Shown piece after piece: positions 36,970 through 46,401 of a DNA stretch of 64,000 nt. This DNA comes from Sediminivirga luteola. Lineage in GTDB: Bacteria > Actinomycetota > Actinomycetes > Actinomycetales > Brevibacteriaceae. Positions within the stretch are counted from its first letter, which is position 1. Each line of letters starts with the position of its first letter. Below the pieces are notes generated by a model. That model made no database searches and had not been told where the DNA came from. It was given only the letters and a program-made list of their open reading frames with translations. A program made the position numbers and the translations under genes. Location: positions 1 to 64,000 of the forward strand of contig NZ_BMFY01000015.1 of the NCBI RefSeq assembly GCF_014639315.1. Direction: 5' to 3'.

Positions 36970-37926
36970 TCAGGACCCTGGTGATGAGTACCCCATCGTC
37001 GGCCGGGCGGGGGCGGACCGGCTGCCGCTCCCGCGGCCAGGCGCTCTGCCGCCCAGGGGGCGCTCGACCTTCTCTGAACGCTGGTTGTTCTCGTCCGGCG
37101 ACCGGCTGTCCCCGGCCGGGGGAGTCCCCGTCGCCAGCACCCACAGCAGGCCGCCGATGATCGCCAGCGCCGGTGCTGCCACCAGGATGTGATTGAGCGC
37201 CTCCGCCGTGCGTACGGGTGCGCCGTCGACGATCCGCAGAACCGCCACCACGCAGGCGCTGGCGGCCAGCGCAAGGGCGCCCAGCGCGAACAGCGCCAGG
37301 CCAAGACCGGAGAGCGTCCTGCGCAGCGCTCCCTCGGCCGCGAGCCCGGCGACCCGGGGTACCGCGCAGACCAGCGCGGCCACGGCGCCGACCAGCAGGA
37401 TGCCGCCGACCACGTCACTGGGACGGTGCCAGCCATTGGCGACGATCAGTGCCCCCGCGTAGGAAAGCACGCCGGTCATCGGCAGCGCGGTGACCAGCCT
37501 GGCCCACGGCGGCAGTACGATCAGCAGCGCCACGAACGTCGAGGCGAAGGCGATGGTGTGCCCGCTGGGGAAGGTGTTAGGCCCCTCGGCGATGAGCGCC
37601 GGCCGCTCCAGCAGCTGATACTTCAGCACCTGCCCGAGGGCGTTGCTGAGCGCCATCACCGTCAGCGCACCCAGCCCCGCCATCCACTGCCGCCGCAACG
37701 CCGCGATGAGCGCCATCACGGCGCAGGCGACGACGAGATTCGGCACCGACACCAGATGCAGCAACGGCTCGCTCGTGTCATAGCCCGCCACGGCGTTCAT
37801 GTACCGGGTCTCCCACCGCTGCCCGCGCGCGGTGAGGGTGCTCGCCGCGTAGACGCCGATGAATCCGGCCGCGCCGAGCAGCCCCGTCCACAGGGCACGC
37901 CACTGCAGAGTCGTCATTCTCATCAC
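36970..37926 (-). CDS. PAP2-family membrane phosphatase
   Basis: A 318-residue integral membrane protein with the three acid-phosphatase motifs KYQLLERP, PSGHTIAFAS and GWHRPSDVVGG. PAP2 enzymes dephosphorylate lipid phosphates such as phosphatidic acid or undecaprenyl pyrophosphate; the substrate here is not certain. Several hydrophobic helices and a polar, disordered C-terminal tail (~45 residues) are seen. GTG 37926 lies 8 nt after TAGAGT, so it is probably leaderless; ATG 37923 is the alternative start. Confidence 0.87.
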   Translation of the reverse strand: MMRMTTLQWRALWTGLLGAAGFIGVYAASTLTARGQRWETRYMNAVAGYDTSEPLLHLVSVPNLVVACAVMALIAALRRQWMAGLGALTVMALSNALGQVLKYQLLERPALIAEGPNTFPSGHTIAFASTFVALLIVLPPWARLVTALPMTGVLSYAGALIVANGWHRPSDVVGGILLVGAVAALVCAVPRVAGLAAEGALRRTLSGLGLALFALGALALAASACVVAVLRIVDGAPVRTAEALNHILVAAPALAIIGGLLWVLATGTPPAGDSRSPDENNQRSEKVERPLGGRAPGRGSGSRSAPARPTMGYSSPGS

Positions 37927-37934
37927 GGCGCCTC

Positions 37935-37940
37935 ACTCTA
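37935..37940 (-). promoter_or_regulatory. -10 element of a probable leaderless PAP2 promoter
   Basis: On the minus strand TAGAGT ends 8 nt before the GTG at 37926. The gap to mgtE (37927-38038) shows nothing else distinct. Confidence 0.45.
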
Positions 37941-38038
37941 CAAAGCGGGCCTCGGCGGACGCTGGACCCACGCCGCATCCTCCCTCAACCGCGCCGCATG
38001 ACGGCTGCGCGGTAGAGCGCTGGTGACACGGCACGCGG

Positions 38039-39382
38039 TCACAGGCCCAGGACCAGGATAGCGACGGAGAAGTACACCAGCAGGCCGCTGGCGTCGCAGA
38101 ACGTGGCGATGAACGGCGTCGAGAAGACCGCCGGGTCCACCTTGCAGGCCCGGGCCACGAGCGGGACCACGCCGCCGACGGTCGCGGCGATGGGACAGTT
38201 GAAGATGAGCGTCAGGGCGATCACCGCGCCGATGTCGGTGCCGTAGAAGAGCGAGGCGATCAGGAACGCCAGGCACGCCAGCAGCCCGCCGAGCAGCAGC
38301 CCGGTCCGGATCTCCTTGAACGCCACCTTCCAGCCGTCCCTGATCTCGATCTCCCCGAGTGCCAGGGCGCGGGTGACGGTCGTCGCCGCCTGGGATCCCG
38401 TGTTCCCGCCGATGCCGATCAGCAGGGGGATGAACAGCGCCAGCGCCACCTGCTGCGCCAGGGTCGCCTCGAACAGATCCAGCACCTGCACCGTGAGCAC
38501 CGCCGAGATCGCCAGCACCAGCAGCCAGACGATCCGCGCCCGGGCCACCTGGCGGATCGGGGTGAGCAGGTACGAGCGCCGCAGCGGCTCGGTGCCGCCG
38601 GCGCGAGCCTGGTCCTCGGCGACGGCGTCGCGGTCGATGCGTGCGGCATCGGCGATCGGCAGGATCCCCACCAGCCTGTCCTCGCGATCCACCACCGGCA
38701 GCAGCAGGATGCCCTCGTCCAGCGCGTGCCGGGCCACCTGCTCCCCGTCGTCGTCCGTGCGGGCGAACTCCGGCTCGGAGACCATGACGGTCCCGACCTC
38801 GGTGTCATCGGAGTGGCGCATCAGTTCCAGCAGGTCGACCTGGCCGACGAGGGTGCGGTCGCGTTCCAGCACCGGGATGGTGCACAGCATGTCCATGCCG
38901 TCCTCATGGCCCCTGACCCGCGCCAGCAGCTCGCCGACGGTCTCCGCGGGCGAGGTGTGGATCACCTCCGGGGACATCCGCCGGCCCGCCGAGCCCGGCG
39001 CATAGCCGAGCAGGTTCATCGCCGCTTCGATCTCCGCCCGGTCGAGGGAGGAGACGAGCCGCCGGGCGACCGCGGCGGGCACCTCGTCGAGCAGCCACGC
39101 CTGCTCCTCGGGGTCCAGCGCGGCGAAGACATCGGCGATCTCACTGTGGCCCAGCTCGGAGATGAGGTCCGCCTGCGTCCCGGAGTCGAGGTCGTCGAAC
39201 ACCTCCACCGACTGGTCCTTCCCGAGCATCCGGAACACGACCGCGGCGTCGTCGATGGTCAGGGAATCCAGGACGGCGACGACGGCCGGGACCGGCAGGG
39301 AGCGGACCTTGGCCGCGAGCGGGGCCAGATCGCGGGACTGGATCAGCTCACGGATCTTCTCGACATCCAGGGCAGCGTGCAT
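38039..39382 (-). CDS. mgtE: Magnesium transporter MgtE
   Basis: A 447-residue Mg2+ channel/transporter. The cytoplasmic N domain of helical MgtE repeats (~1-130) includes ADVFAALDPEEQAWLLDEVP. A tandem CBS region (~140-260; TIPVLERDRTLVGQVDLLEL, LLPVVDREDRLVGILPIADA) senses Mg2+. Five membrane helices follow, with the pore signature PLLIGIGGNTGSQAATTVTRALALGE and a second block NCPIAATVGGVVPL. The N-terminus MHAALDVEKIRELI is usual. GAGGAAGG lies 9 nt before the ATG. Confidence 0.95.
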   Translation of the reverse strand: MHAALDVEKIRELIQSRDLAPLAAKVRSLPVPAVVAVLDSLTIDDAAVVFRMLGKDQSVEVFDDLDSGTQADLISELGHSEIADVFAALDPEEQAWLLDEVPAAVARRLVSSLDRAEIEAAMNLLGYAPGSAGRRMSPEVIHTSPAETVGELLARVRGHEDGMDMLCTIPVLERDRTLVGQVDLLELMRHSDDTEVGTVMVSEPEFARTDDDGEQVARHALDEGILLLPVVDREDRLVGILPIADAARIDRDAVAEDQARAGGTEPLRRSYLLTPIRQVARARIVWLLVLAISAVLTVQVLDLFEATLAQQVALALFIPLLIGIGGNTGSQAATTVTRALALGEIEIRDGWKVAFKEIRTGLLLGGLLACLAFLIASLFYGTDIGAVIALTLIFNCPIAATVGGVVPLVARACKVDPAVFSTPFIATFCDASGLLVYFSVAILVLGL

Positions 39383-39888
39383 GGCAGAGACCTTCCTCGG
39401 CGCTGGGAACAGGCGCGCATGTGACTACGGGAACGGGGCTGCGCATGTCCCAGGGTCACGGGCGCGCGACCGGGTCCTGGGGGCGCTGGCAAGATCGACT
39501 GCATGGGTCTGCCATCATGCTCACCCCTTCCAGGTCCGCGCTGAGTCTCCGCTGGAGAAAGGCCTGTGGTGTGCGCGGCTGCCTCGTCCCTCGGACAGGA
39601 CGTGCCGCGTCAACCGGCCGTTCCAAGGATAGACGAGATTTGGTCCGGTGGTGTCACCGGGGTGGCGGCATACAGAGAACGACGCCGTTGCGGTGCAGCT
39701 CAGGAGTGTGCCGCCGCAGTACGTCTCCTGCCCCGACAGCGCCACGCCCCGACCGTGCCTCACCTCGACCGGTGCCTCGCCCCGGCAGCGTCCCAACTCG
39801 CCCGGGACCCCGGCCGTGCCGTCAGCCTCACGGCGCGCGCGGTGATCGCCACCGCGGAAGCGCGGCGCGATCCCGGCACCAGCGCCGG
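39383..39888. other. Long divergent intergenic region between mgtE and the nuclease gene
   Basis: About 500 nt without a supported gene. On the minus strand a -10-like TATCCT occurs near 39625, which would give mgtE a leader of roughly 240 nt. No M-box riboswitch signature could be recognised in it by eye. Toward the nuclease only the -10 at 39889 is clear. Confidence 0.4.
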
Positions 39889-39894
39889 TACCAT
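39889..39894 (+). promoter_or_regulatory. -10 element of a probable leaderless nuclease promoter
   Basis: TACCAT ends 6 nt before the GTG at 39901, which favours that GTG over starts further upstream in the same open frame. Confidence 0.5.
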
Positions 39895-39900
39895 GAGCCG

Positions 39901-40404
39901 GTGACCGTCCGGAGAACCCAAGCCCTGCCCGCGCCCGCCGTCACGTGTCTCGCGGTGATCCTCGGCGTGCTGTTGGGCGGATGCCAGGTGCCTGGCGGGG
40001 CCGGGGAGCGTCCCTCCGCCGTGCCCGTGGTGGCCATCGTCGACGGCGATACCATCCGGGTGGACCTCGGCGGGGAGACCGAACGGGTCCGGCTCCTGGG
40101 AATCGACACACCCGAACTCGGCAGAGGCGGAACCGCTGACGAGCCCTGCGCCGTGGAGGCGCGCGAACGCCTCGCCGAGCTGATCGGCGACCAGATCGTC
40201 CTGGTCCCCGACCCCGCCCAGGGCGACCGGGATCGCTACGGGCGCCTGCTCCGCTATGCCGACACGCCCGAGGGCGTCGATGCCGGCCTGGTCCTGGTCG
40301 CCGAAGGCCTCGCCGATCTGTACTGGGCGGCCGACGACATCACGCGCTGGGACGACTACCTCCGCGCCTATGACGAGGCCCCGGCACCGGCCTGCGCCGG
40401 ATGA
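39901..40404 (+). CDS. Thermonuclease-family (SNase-like) lipoprotein
   Basis: A 167-residue predicted secreted lipoprotein. The signal peptide ends in a lipobox, GVLLGGC, with the lipidated Cys at ~residue 31. The staphylococcal-nuclease-like domain has VDGDTIRVDL, RVRLLGIDTPELG, and GDRDRYGRLLRYA, which contain the Asp, Arg and Glu catalytic positions of this family. It probably degrades extracellular nucleic acid at the cell surface. GTG 39901 is set by the -10 spacing and the position of the signal peptide. The last codons lie in a tandem repeat that continues past the stop. Confidence 0.88.
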   Translation: MTVRRTQALPAPAVTCLAVILGVLLGGCQVPGGAGERPSAVPVVAIVDGDTIRVDLGGETERVRLLGIDTPELGRGGTADEPCAVEARERLAELIGDQIVLVPDPAQGDRDRYGRLLRYADTPEGVDAGLVLVAEGLADLYWAADDITRWDDYLRAYDEAPAPACAG

Positions 40405-40475
40405 CGAGGCCCCGGTCTGCGCCGGATGAGGAGGCCCCGACCTGCGCCGGATGACGAGGCCCCGGTCTGCGCCGG
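40370..40475 (+). repeat. 25-bp tandem repeats spanning the nuclease stop codon
   Basis: Copies at 40401-40425, 40426-40450 and 40451-40475 are 25 bp each; the first and third are identical. A longer diverged copy of 31 bp (40370-40400) forms the coding end of the nuclease. A fifth copy begins at 40476 and breaks off. Each unit starts ATGASGAGGCCCCG. The array lies between the convergent nuclease and SorC genes. Confidence 0.85.
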
Positions 40476-40562
40476 ATGAGGAACGTCCCGTAAGTCGCTG
40501 AGGCGGGGGCGTCCGGGAAGTCACGCCGGAGCGAACGCAGCGCCCGCCGTCGCGGTCCGCTA

Positions 40563-41573
40563 TCAGCGGCGAGCGCGGTCCCGGTCCGAGGGAACGAGCC
40601 TCCGGGCCGTCGTCGCGTCGATGATCAGATCGGTGATCAACCCGGCCTGAAGCGCCCCCTCAAGAGCGGCGAGCTTCGCTTCCCCCGCCAGCACGCAGAT
40701 GCGGCGCGGCGCCCGCCGCAGCGTCTCCAGGTCCGGGCCGGAAGAACGCTGATTGAGCGCGATGCCATCGTCGGTCCCATCGGCGCGGAAGAAGACAGTC
40801 GCCACATCGCCCACCACCCCGGCCTCGGCCAGCGCCCGGAAATCCTCCTCGTCCAGGTATCCGCCGCTGTACACGTGACTGGGCACCCCGGAGAACGGCG
40901 AACCCAGCCCGAACAGGGCCACATCGAGCGCCTGCTGCATCTCCAGGACCCGCCGGATGCTGCGCTCGCGCCACAGCGCCTCCTTCGTGGCCGGATCGTC
41001 GAAGATGGCCGGGACCGGGAACTGCTGCACCGACATCCCGAACGCCCGCCCGAAGCGATCCAGGATCTCCGAGGCGTACAGCAGGCCGGTCGTGTGGGGG
41101 TTCGCCGCGCCGTTGAGCTGGACGATCTTGGAGTTGTGGGTCGGATGCGAGCGCAGATGCCGGCTGATGGCCGTCATCGTCGACCCCCAGGCGATGCCGA
41201 TGTTCATATTCGAGTCGAAGAAGCTGCCGAGAATCCGTGCAGCGGTCAGCGCCACCCGTTCCAGCCGGTCGCTTTCGTTCATCCGGTCCGGCGTGGGGAC
41301 GACGTGGGCCGTCACCCCGAAGCGCCGCCGCACCTCCGATTCGATCCGGCGCGGCTCCTCCAGCGGGGAATGCACCGTGATCTCCACCAGGCCGGTGTCC
41401 CTGGCATGGCTGAGAAGCCGGGAGACGGTGGAGCGCGAGGTCCCCAGCTCCCGGGCAATGGTGTCCATGGTCAGATCCTGCAAGTAGTACATCTGCGCGG
41501 CGAGCAACGCGTCCCGGGTGCGGCGGGGCAGGGAGCTCGCCGAGTTCGTAGCGGCCATTGCACATCCGTTCAT
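40563..41573 (-). CDS. SorC-family (sugar-binding) transcriptional regulator of the glycerol genes
   Basis: A 336-residue regulator. The N-terminal helix-turn-helix is LTMDTIARELGTSRSTVSRL (~residues 28-50). The C-terminal SorC sugar-phosphate-binding domain has GIAWGSTMTAISRHL and VALFGLGSPFSG blocks. It is divergent from glpD, so control of glpDFK, perhaps with glycerol-3-phosphate as effector, is a reasonable inference. ATG 41573 has AGAGAG upstream; ATG 41558 is possible. A -10-like TAGATT (minus strand, 41593-41598) fits a short leader. Confidence 0.83.
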   Translation of the reverse strand: MNGCAMAATNSASSLPRRTRDALLAAQMYYLQDLTMDTIARELGTSRSTVSRLLSHARDTGLVEITVHSPLEEPRRIESEVRRRFGVTAHVVPTPDRMNESDRLERVALTAARILGSFFDSNMNIGIAWGSTMTAISRHLRSHPTHNSKIVQLNGAANPHTTGLLYASEILDRFGRAFGMSVQQFPVPAIFDDPATKEALWRERSIRRVLEMQQALDVALFGLGSPFSGVPSHVYSGGYLDEEDFRALAEAGVVGDVATVFFRADGTDDGIALNQRSSGPDLETLRRAPRRICVLAGEAKLAALEGALQAGLITDLIIDATTARRLVPSDRDRARR

Positions 41574-41590
41574 TTGTCTTGCTCTCTTCG

Positions 41591-41620
41591 TGAATCTAGC
41601 TGAATGATCGATCACACGAC
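41591..41620. promoter_or_regulatory. Possible operator between the SorC regulator and glpD
   Basis: The 106-nt divergent region holds the palindrome TGATCGATCA (41605-41614) and two TGAAT repeats at 41591 and 41601, the first overlapping the regulator's likely -10. SorC proteins usually bind such AT-richer dyads in divergent promoters. This is suggestive only. Confidence 0.4.
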
Positions 41621-41679
41621 ACCGGACCGTAAGCGGATCCGGCTCATGTCGGCGGGTACACAGATAAAGGAGTCTCCAC

Positions 41680-43488
41680 GTGACCAGCTCAGGGCACCCC
41701 GGCGATGCCACCGTCCCAGCGCTGACCGGACAGTCGATTGCGCGCCTGACCGAACGTCCGAACGCCGAGGTCCTCATCATCGGCGGCGGCATCAACGGAA
41801 TCTCCACCTTCCGCGACCTGGCGTTGCAGGGCGTCGATGTCGCCCTCGTCGAACGGGCCGATTTCTGCTCCGGCGCCTCGGCCGCCTCCAGCCACATGAT
41901 CCACGGCGGGATCCGGTACCTGGAGAACGGCGAGTTCCGGCTGGTGCGGGAATCGGTCATGGAGCGCAACGCCCTCATCTCGCTGGCGCCGCACTACGTC
42001 AAGCCACTGCGCACCACGGTGCCGATCTTCACCACGTTCTCCGGGCTGCTCAACGCCCCCATGCGGTTCCTGACGCACCGCCAGGGCAAGCCCAGCGAGC
42101 GCGGCGCCGTGCTGATCAAGGCCGGCCTCGTGCTGTACGACTTCTTCTCCCGCGGCGGCCGCGCCGTACCCCGGCACCGGTTCCAGGGCCGGAAGGCCTC
42201 GCTGGCCGAACTACCCCGGCTCAACCCCTCGATCAAGTACACCGCCACCTACTACGACGCCTCCATGCACGACCCCGAGCGGCTCGCCCTCGACGTGCTG
42301 CGCGACGGGCTGGAAGCCGGCGGGGACCGCGCCCGCGCGGTGAACTACGTGGAGGCGGTCGGCGCCGAGGACGGTGGCGTGCTGCTGCGGGACCACCGCA
42401 CCGGCGAGGAGTTCGCCTTCGACGCCGATCTGGTGGTCAACGCCTCCGGGCCGTGGACCGATCTGACCAACCGCGCCCTCGGTGAGGACACCTCCTATAT
42501 GGGCGGCACCAAGGGCTCGCACATCGTCCTGGACAACCCCGAGCTGCTGGAGGCCACCGACGGCCGGGAACTCTTCTTCGAGCACTCAGACGGCCGCATC
42601 GTACTGATCTACCCGCTCAAGGGCCGCGTGATGGTGGGCACCACCGACATCGACGCCGACCCGGCCGAACCGGCGCTGTGCACCGAGGAGGAGGTCGACT
42701 ACTTCTTCGACCTGATCGCGCACGTCTTCCCGGACATCCCCGTGGACCGCTCCCAGATCGTCTACCGGTTCTCCGGGATCCGGCCGCTGCCCGGCCACGG
42801 CGACACCCAGCCCGGCTTCGTATCCCGCGACTACCGGATCGTCCCCTCGGCCGTCGACGGCGTGAAGACCCTGTCCCTGGTGGGCGGCAAGTGGACGACG
42901 TTCCGCGCCCTCGGCGAGCAGCTGTCCGATGAGGTCCTGGCCCGGTTGCGCCGGCCCAGGCGGCAGCGCACCGCCGAGCGGCCCATCGGCGGCGGCGACG
43001 GTTACCCGCGCAGCGAGCGCGAGCGGGAGAACTGGCTTGCCGAGCATCCCGGTGTGGAGCGCGCGCGGGCGCTCACGCTGCTGGAGCGCTACGGCACCTA
43101 CGCCGCCCGGCTGATCGAGGCGATCGCCCGCGAGGGGGAGAAGCCGCTGACCTCGGCGCCGGACTACACCGACACCGAGCTGCGCTATCTGGCCCGGCAC
43201 GAGTCCGTCGTGCAGCTGGCCGATCTGGTGCAGCGGCGCACCTCCCTGGCCTTCACCGGCCGGGCGGACGCGGCCGTCCTCGCTGAGGTCGCCGACGTCG
43301 TCGCGCCGGTCCTCGGCTGGGACGCCGAGCGCCGCGACGAGGAGGTCCACCGGCTGGCGGTACTGCTCGCGCAGCGGCACGGCGTGGCCTCGGCGCTCGG
43401 CTCCGGGACCGCGGCGGACCCGGCCCACGGCACCGGGGAGGCCCAGCTCCAGGAAAACCAGGAAGACCGGGCACACCGGGTGTCCTGA
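41680..43488 (+). CDS. glpD: Aerobic glycerol-3-phosphate dehydrogenase (FAD)
   Basis: A 602-residue membrane-associated flavoenzyme that oxidises glycerol-3-phosphate to dihydroxyacetone phosphate and feeds electrons to quinone. The FAD Rossmann motif is VLIIGGGINGISTFRDLALQ, and family blocks include SSHMIHGGIRYLENGEFRLV, GTKGSHIVLDN and LPGHGDTQPGFVSRDYRI. The C-terminal DAO_C domain is present, and the length is usual apart from a ~30-residue polar tail. GTG 41680 has AAAGGAG seven bases upstream. Confidence 0.94.
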   Translation: MTSSGHPGDATVPALTGQSIARLTERPNAEVLIIGGGINGISTFRDLALQGVDVALVERADFCSGASAASSHMIHGGIRYLENGEFRLVRESVMERNALISLAPHYVKPLRTTVPIFTTFSGLLNAPMRFLTHRQGKPSERGAVLIKAGLVLYDFFSRGGRAVPRHRFQGRKASLAELPRLNPSIKYTATYYDASMHDPERLALDVLRDGLEAGGDRARAVNYVEAVGAEDGGVLLRDHRTGEEFAFDADLVVNASGPWTDLTNRALGEDTSYMGGTKGSHIVLDNPELLEATDGRELFFEHSDGRIVLIYPLKGRVMVGTTDIDADPAEPALCTEEEVDYFFDLIAHVFPDIPVDRSQIVYRFSGIRPLPGHGDTQPGFVSRDYRIVPSAVDGVKTLSLVGGKWTTFRALGEQLSDEVLARLRRPRRQRTAERPIGGGDGYPRSERERENWLAEHPGVERARALTLLERYGTYAARLIEAIAREGEKPLTSAPDYTDTELRYLARHESVVQLADLVQRRTSLAFTGRADAAVLAEVADVVAPVLGWDAERRDEEVHRLAVLLAQRHGVASALGSGTAADPAHGTGEAQLQENQEDRAHRVS

Positions 43489-43600
43489 GACGACGGCCGC
43501 CCGCGCCTACCCGCGGGCACGGGCGGCCGGCACTGCCGGGAGGCAGCGCGCCCGCGACGGCACAGAGCGGTGCCGTCGGAGAAGAGGAAAGAAGGTCAAC

Positions 43601-44374
43601 GTGGACATCACCGTAGGAACAGTGTTCCTCTCCGAGGTCGTGGGCACGGCGATGCTGCTCCTGCTCGGCGGAGGCGTCGTCGCCAATGTGGTCCTCGCCA
43701 AGAACAAGGGCGAAGGCGGCGGCTGGCTGCTGATCAACTTCGGCTGGGGCCTGGCTGTCTTCGCCGGCGTCACGGTCGCCTACGCCTCCGGCGCCCACCT
43801 CAACCCGGCCGTCACCTTGGGCATCGTCACCAGCGGCGCCACCGAATTCGCCCCCGGCGTGCCGGTCGACGCCTTCTCCATCCTGGCCTACATCGGCGCG
43901 CAGATGATCGGCGCGATCCTCGGCGCCGGCCTGGTCTACCTGGCCTACAAGAAGCATTTCGACGCGACCGCCGATCCCGCGCTCAAGCTCGCGGTCTTCT
44001 CCACCGGCCCGGAGATCCGCAGTTACGGCTGGAACCTCGTCACCGAGATCATCGGCACCTTCGTCCTCGTCTTCGTGGTCCTCGGCTTCGGCCGCGCCGG
44101 CGACGGAGAGCTGGAGTCCCCGGCCGGGCTCGCCGCGCTGGGCGCCCTGCCGGTGGCCTTGCTCGTCGTGGCGATCGGTGCCTCCCTCGGCGGCCCCACC
44201 GGCTACGCCATCAACCCGGCACGCGATCTGGGCCCGCGCATCGCCCACGCTCTGCTGCCCATCCGCGGCAAGGGCAGCAGCGACTGGTCCTATTCCTGGG
44301 TTCCCGTCGCCGGACCGCTGATCGGAGGCGGCCTCGCCGGGCTGGCCTCCACGGCGCTGCTGCCGATCGTCTGA
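43601..44374 (+). CDS. glpF: Aquaglyceroporin / glycerol uptake facilitator
   Basis: A 257-residue MIP-family channel with six membrane helices and two NPA boxes, GAHLNPAVTLG and AINPARDLGPR. The Asp after the second NPA is the hallmark of glycerol-conducting members. The start is GTG 43601 with AGAAGG upstream. It lies between glpD and glpK in one apparent operon. The stop codon overlaps a 30-bp tandem duplication. Confidence 0.93.
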   Translation: MDITVGTVFLSEVVGTAMLLLLGGGVVANVVLAKNKGEGGGWLLINFGWGLAVFAGVTVAYASGAHLNPAVTLGIVTSGATEFAPGVPVDAFSILAYIGAQMIGAILGAGLVYLAYKKHFDATADPALKLAVFSTGPEIRSYGWNLVTEIIGTFVLVFVVLGFGRAGDGELESPAGLAALGALPVALLVVAIGASLGGPTGYAINPARDLGPRIAHALLPIRGKGSSDWSYSWVPVAGPLIGGGLAGLASTALLPIV

Positions 44375-44432
44375 ACCAGCGACACCCGCACCGTCTACGA
44401 CAGAACCAGCGACACCCGCACCGTCTACGACA
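44373..44432 (+). repeat. Exact 30-bp tandem duplication between glpF and glpK
   Basis: Positions 44373-44402 and 44403-44432 are identical 30-bp units beginning GAACCAGCGACACC. The first overlaps the glpF stop codon, and the second runs into the AAAGGAG ribosome site of glpK. The whole glpF-glpK gap is essentially this repeat. Confidence 0.9.
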
Positions 44433-44446
44433 AAGGAGTGAGACAC

Positions 44447-45958
<1,512 letters not shown>

Positions 45959-45994
45959 GCACCAGGACGCGACCCGGCGTCGATGAGACACGAC

Positions 45995-46044
45995 GGCGGC
46001 TGCGGCACCCCTCCTCGGAAGGGGACCGCAGCCGCCTGTCGTTT
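45995..46044. terminator. Large bidirectional hairpin terminator after glpK
   Basis: An 11-bp perfect stem GGCGGCTGCGG (45995-46005) with CCGCAGCCGCC (46026-46036) encloses a second stem, CCCCT with AGGGG (46008-46024). It is followed by TGTCGTTT. It stands between the convergent glpK and DUF6480 genes and can serve both. Confidence 0.8.
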
Positions 46045-46394
46045 CAGCCCCAGAGGCCGATGATGTACGCGATGAAGACCAGCAGGGCGATCGCGACCAC
46101 CACCGAGATGAGGATCACCGGGATCCGCGAGCTGGGCGGCCCCTCGGCGGTCGGATGCGGTGAGGACGCCGTGGCCGAGTTGGACTCCGGCGGGGTCTCG
46201 CCGGGCGGTACGCCGCCCCCGCTTTCCAGTCCCGTCGTGCCGGCGGGCGAAGGGTCGATGTTCGGATTGCGCCCCTGGCTCTGCTCCGGTGCGGAGTCGT
46301 CGTCGCCGGGCCCGACGTTCCCGGCGTGGCCGGCATTCGTCGGGTGCGTGGGGTCGTTGAACGCGTTCGGTCCTGAGTTCTTGTCCTGAGCCAT
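46044..46394 (-). CDS. DUF6480-family small membrane protein
   Basis: A 116-residue protein. The central GLESGGGVPPGETPPESNSA block is the hallmark of DUF6480 proteins. The N-terminal half is polar, Gly/Asn/Asp-rich and probably disordered; the last ~25 residues form one membrane helix (IPVILISVVVAIALLVFIAY). The function is unknown. It lies just downstream of a zinc alcohol dehydrogenase on the same strand with a 7-nt gap, so the two are likely cotranscribed. Confidence 0.82.
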   Translation of the reverse strand: MAQDKNSGPNAFNDPTHPTNAGHAGNVGPGDDDSAPEQSQGRNPNIDPSPAGTTGLESGGGVPPGETPPESNSATASSPHPTAEGPPSSRIPVILISVVVAIALLVFIAYIIGLWG

Positions 46395-46401
46395 TGCGGC
46401 A

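Noticed and set aside
39383-39640. M-box Mg2+ riboswitch before mgtE
   Set aside because: GGTGAG occurs once but the other conserved M-box strands were not found by eye; only a covariance-model search could settle it.
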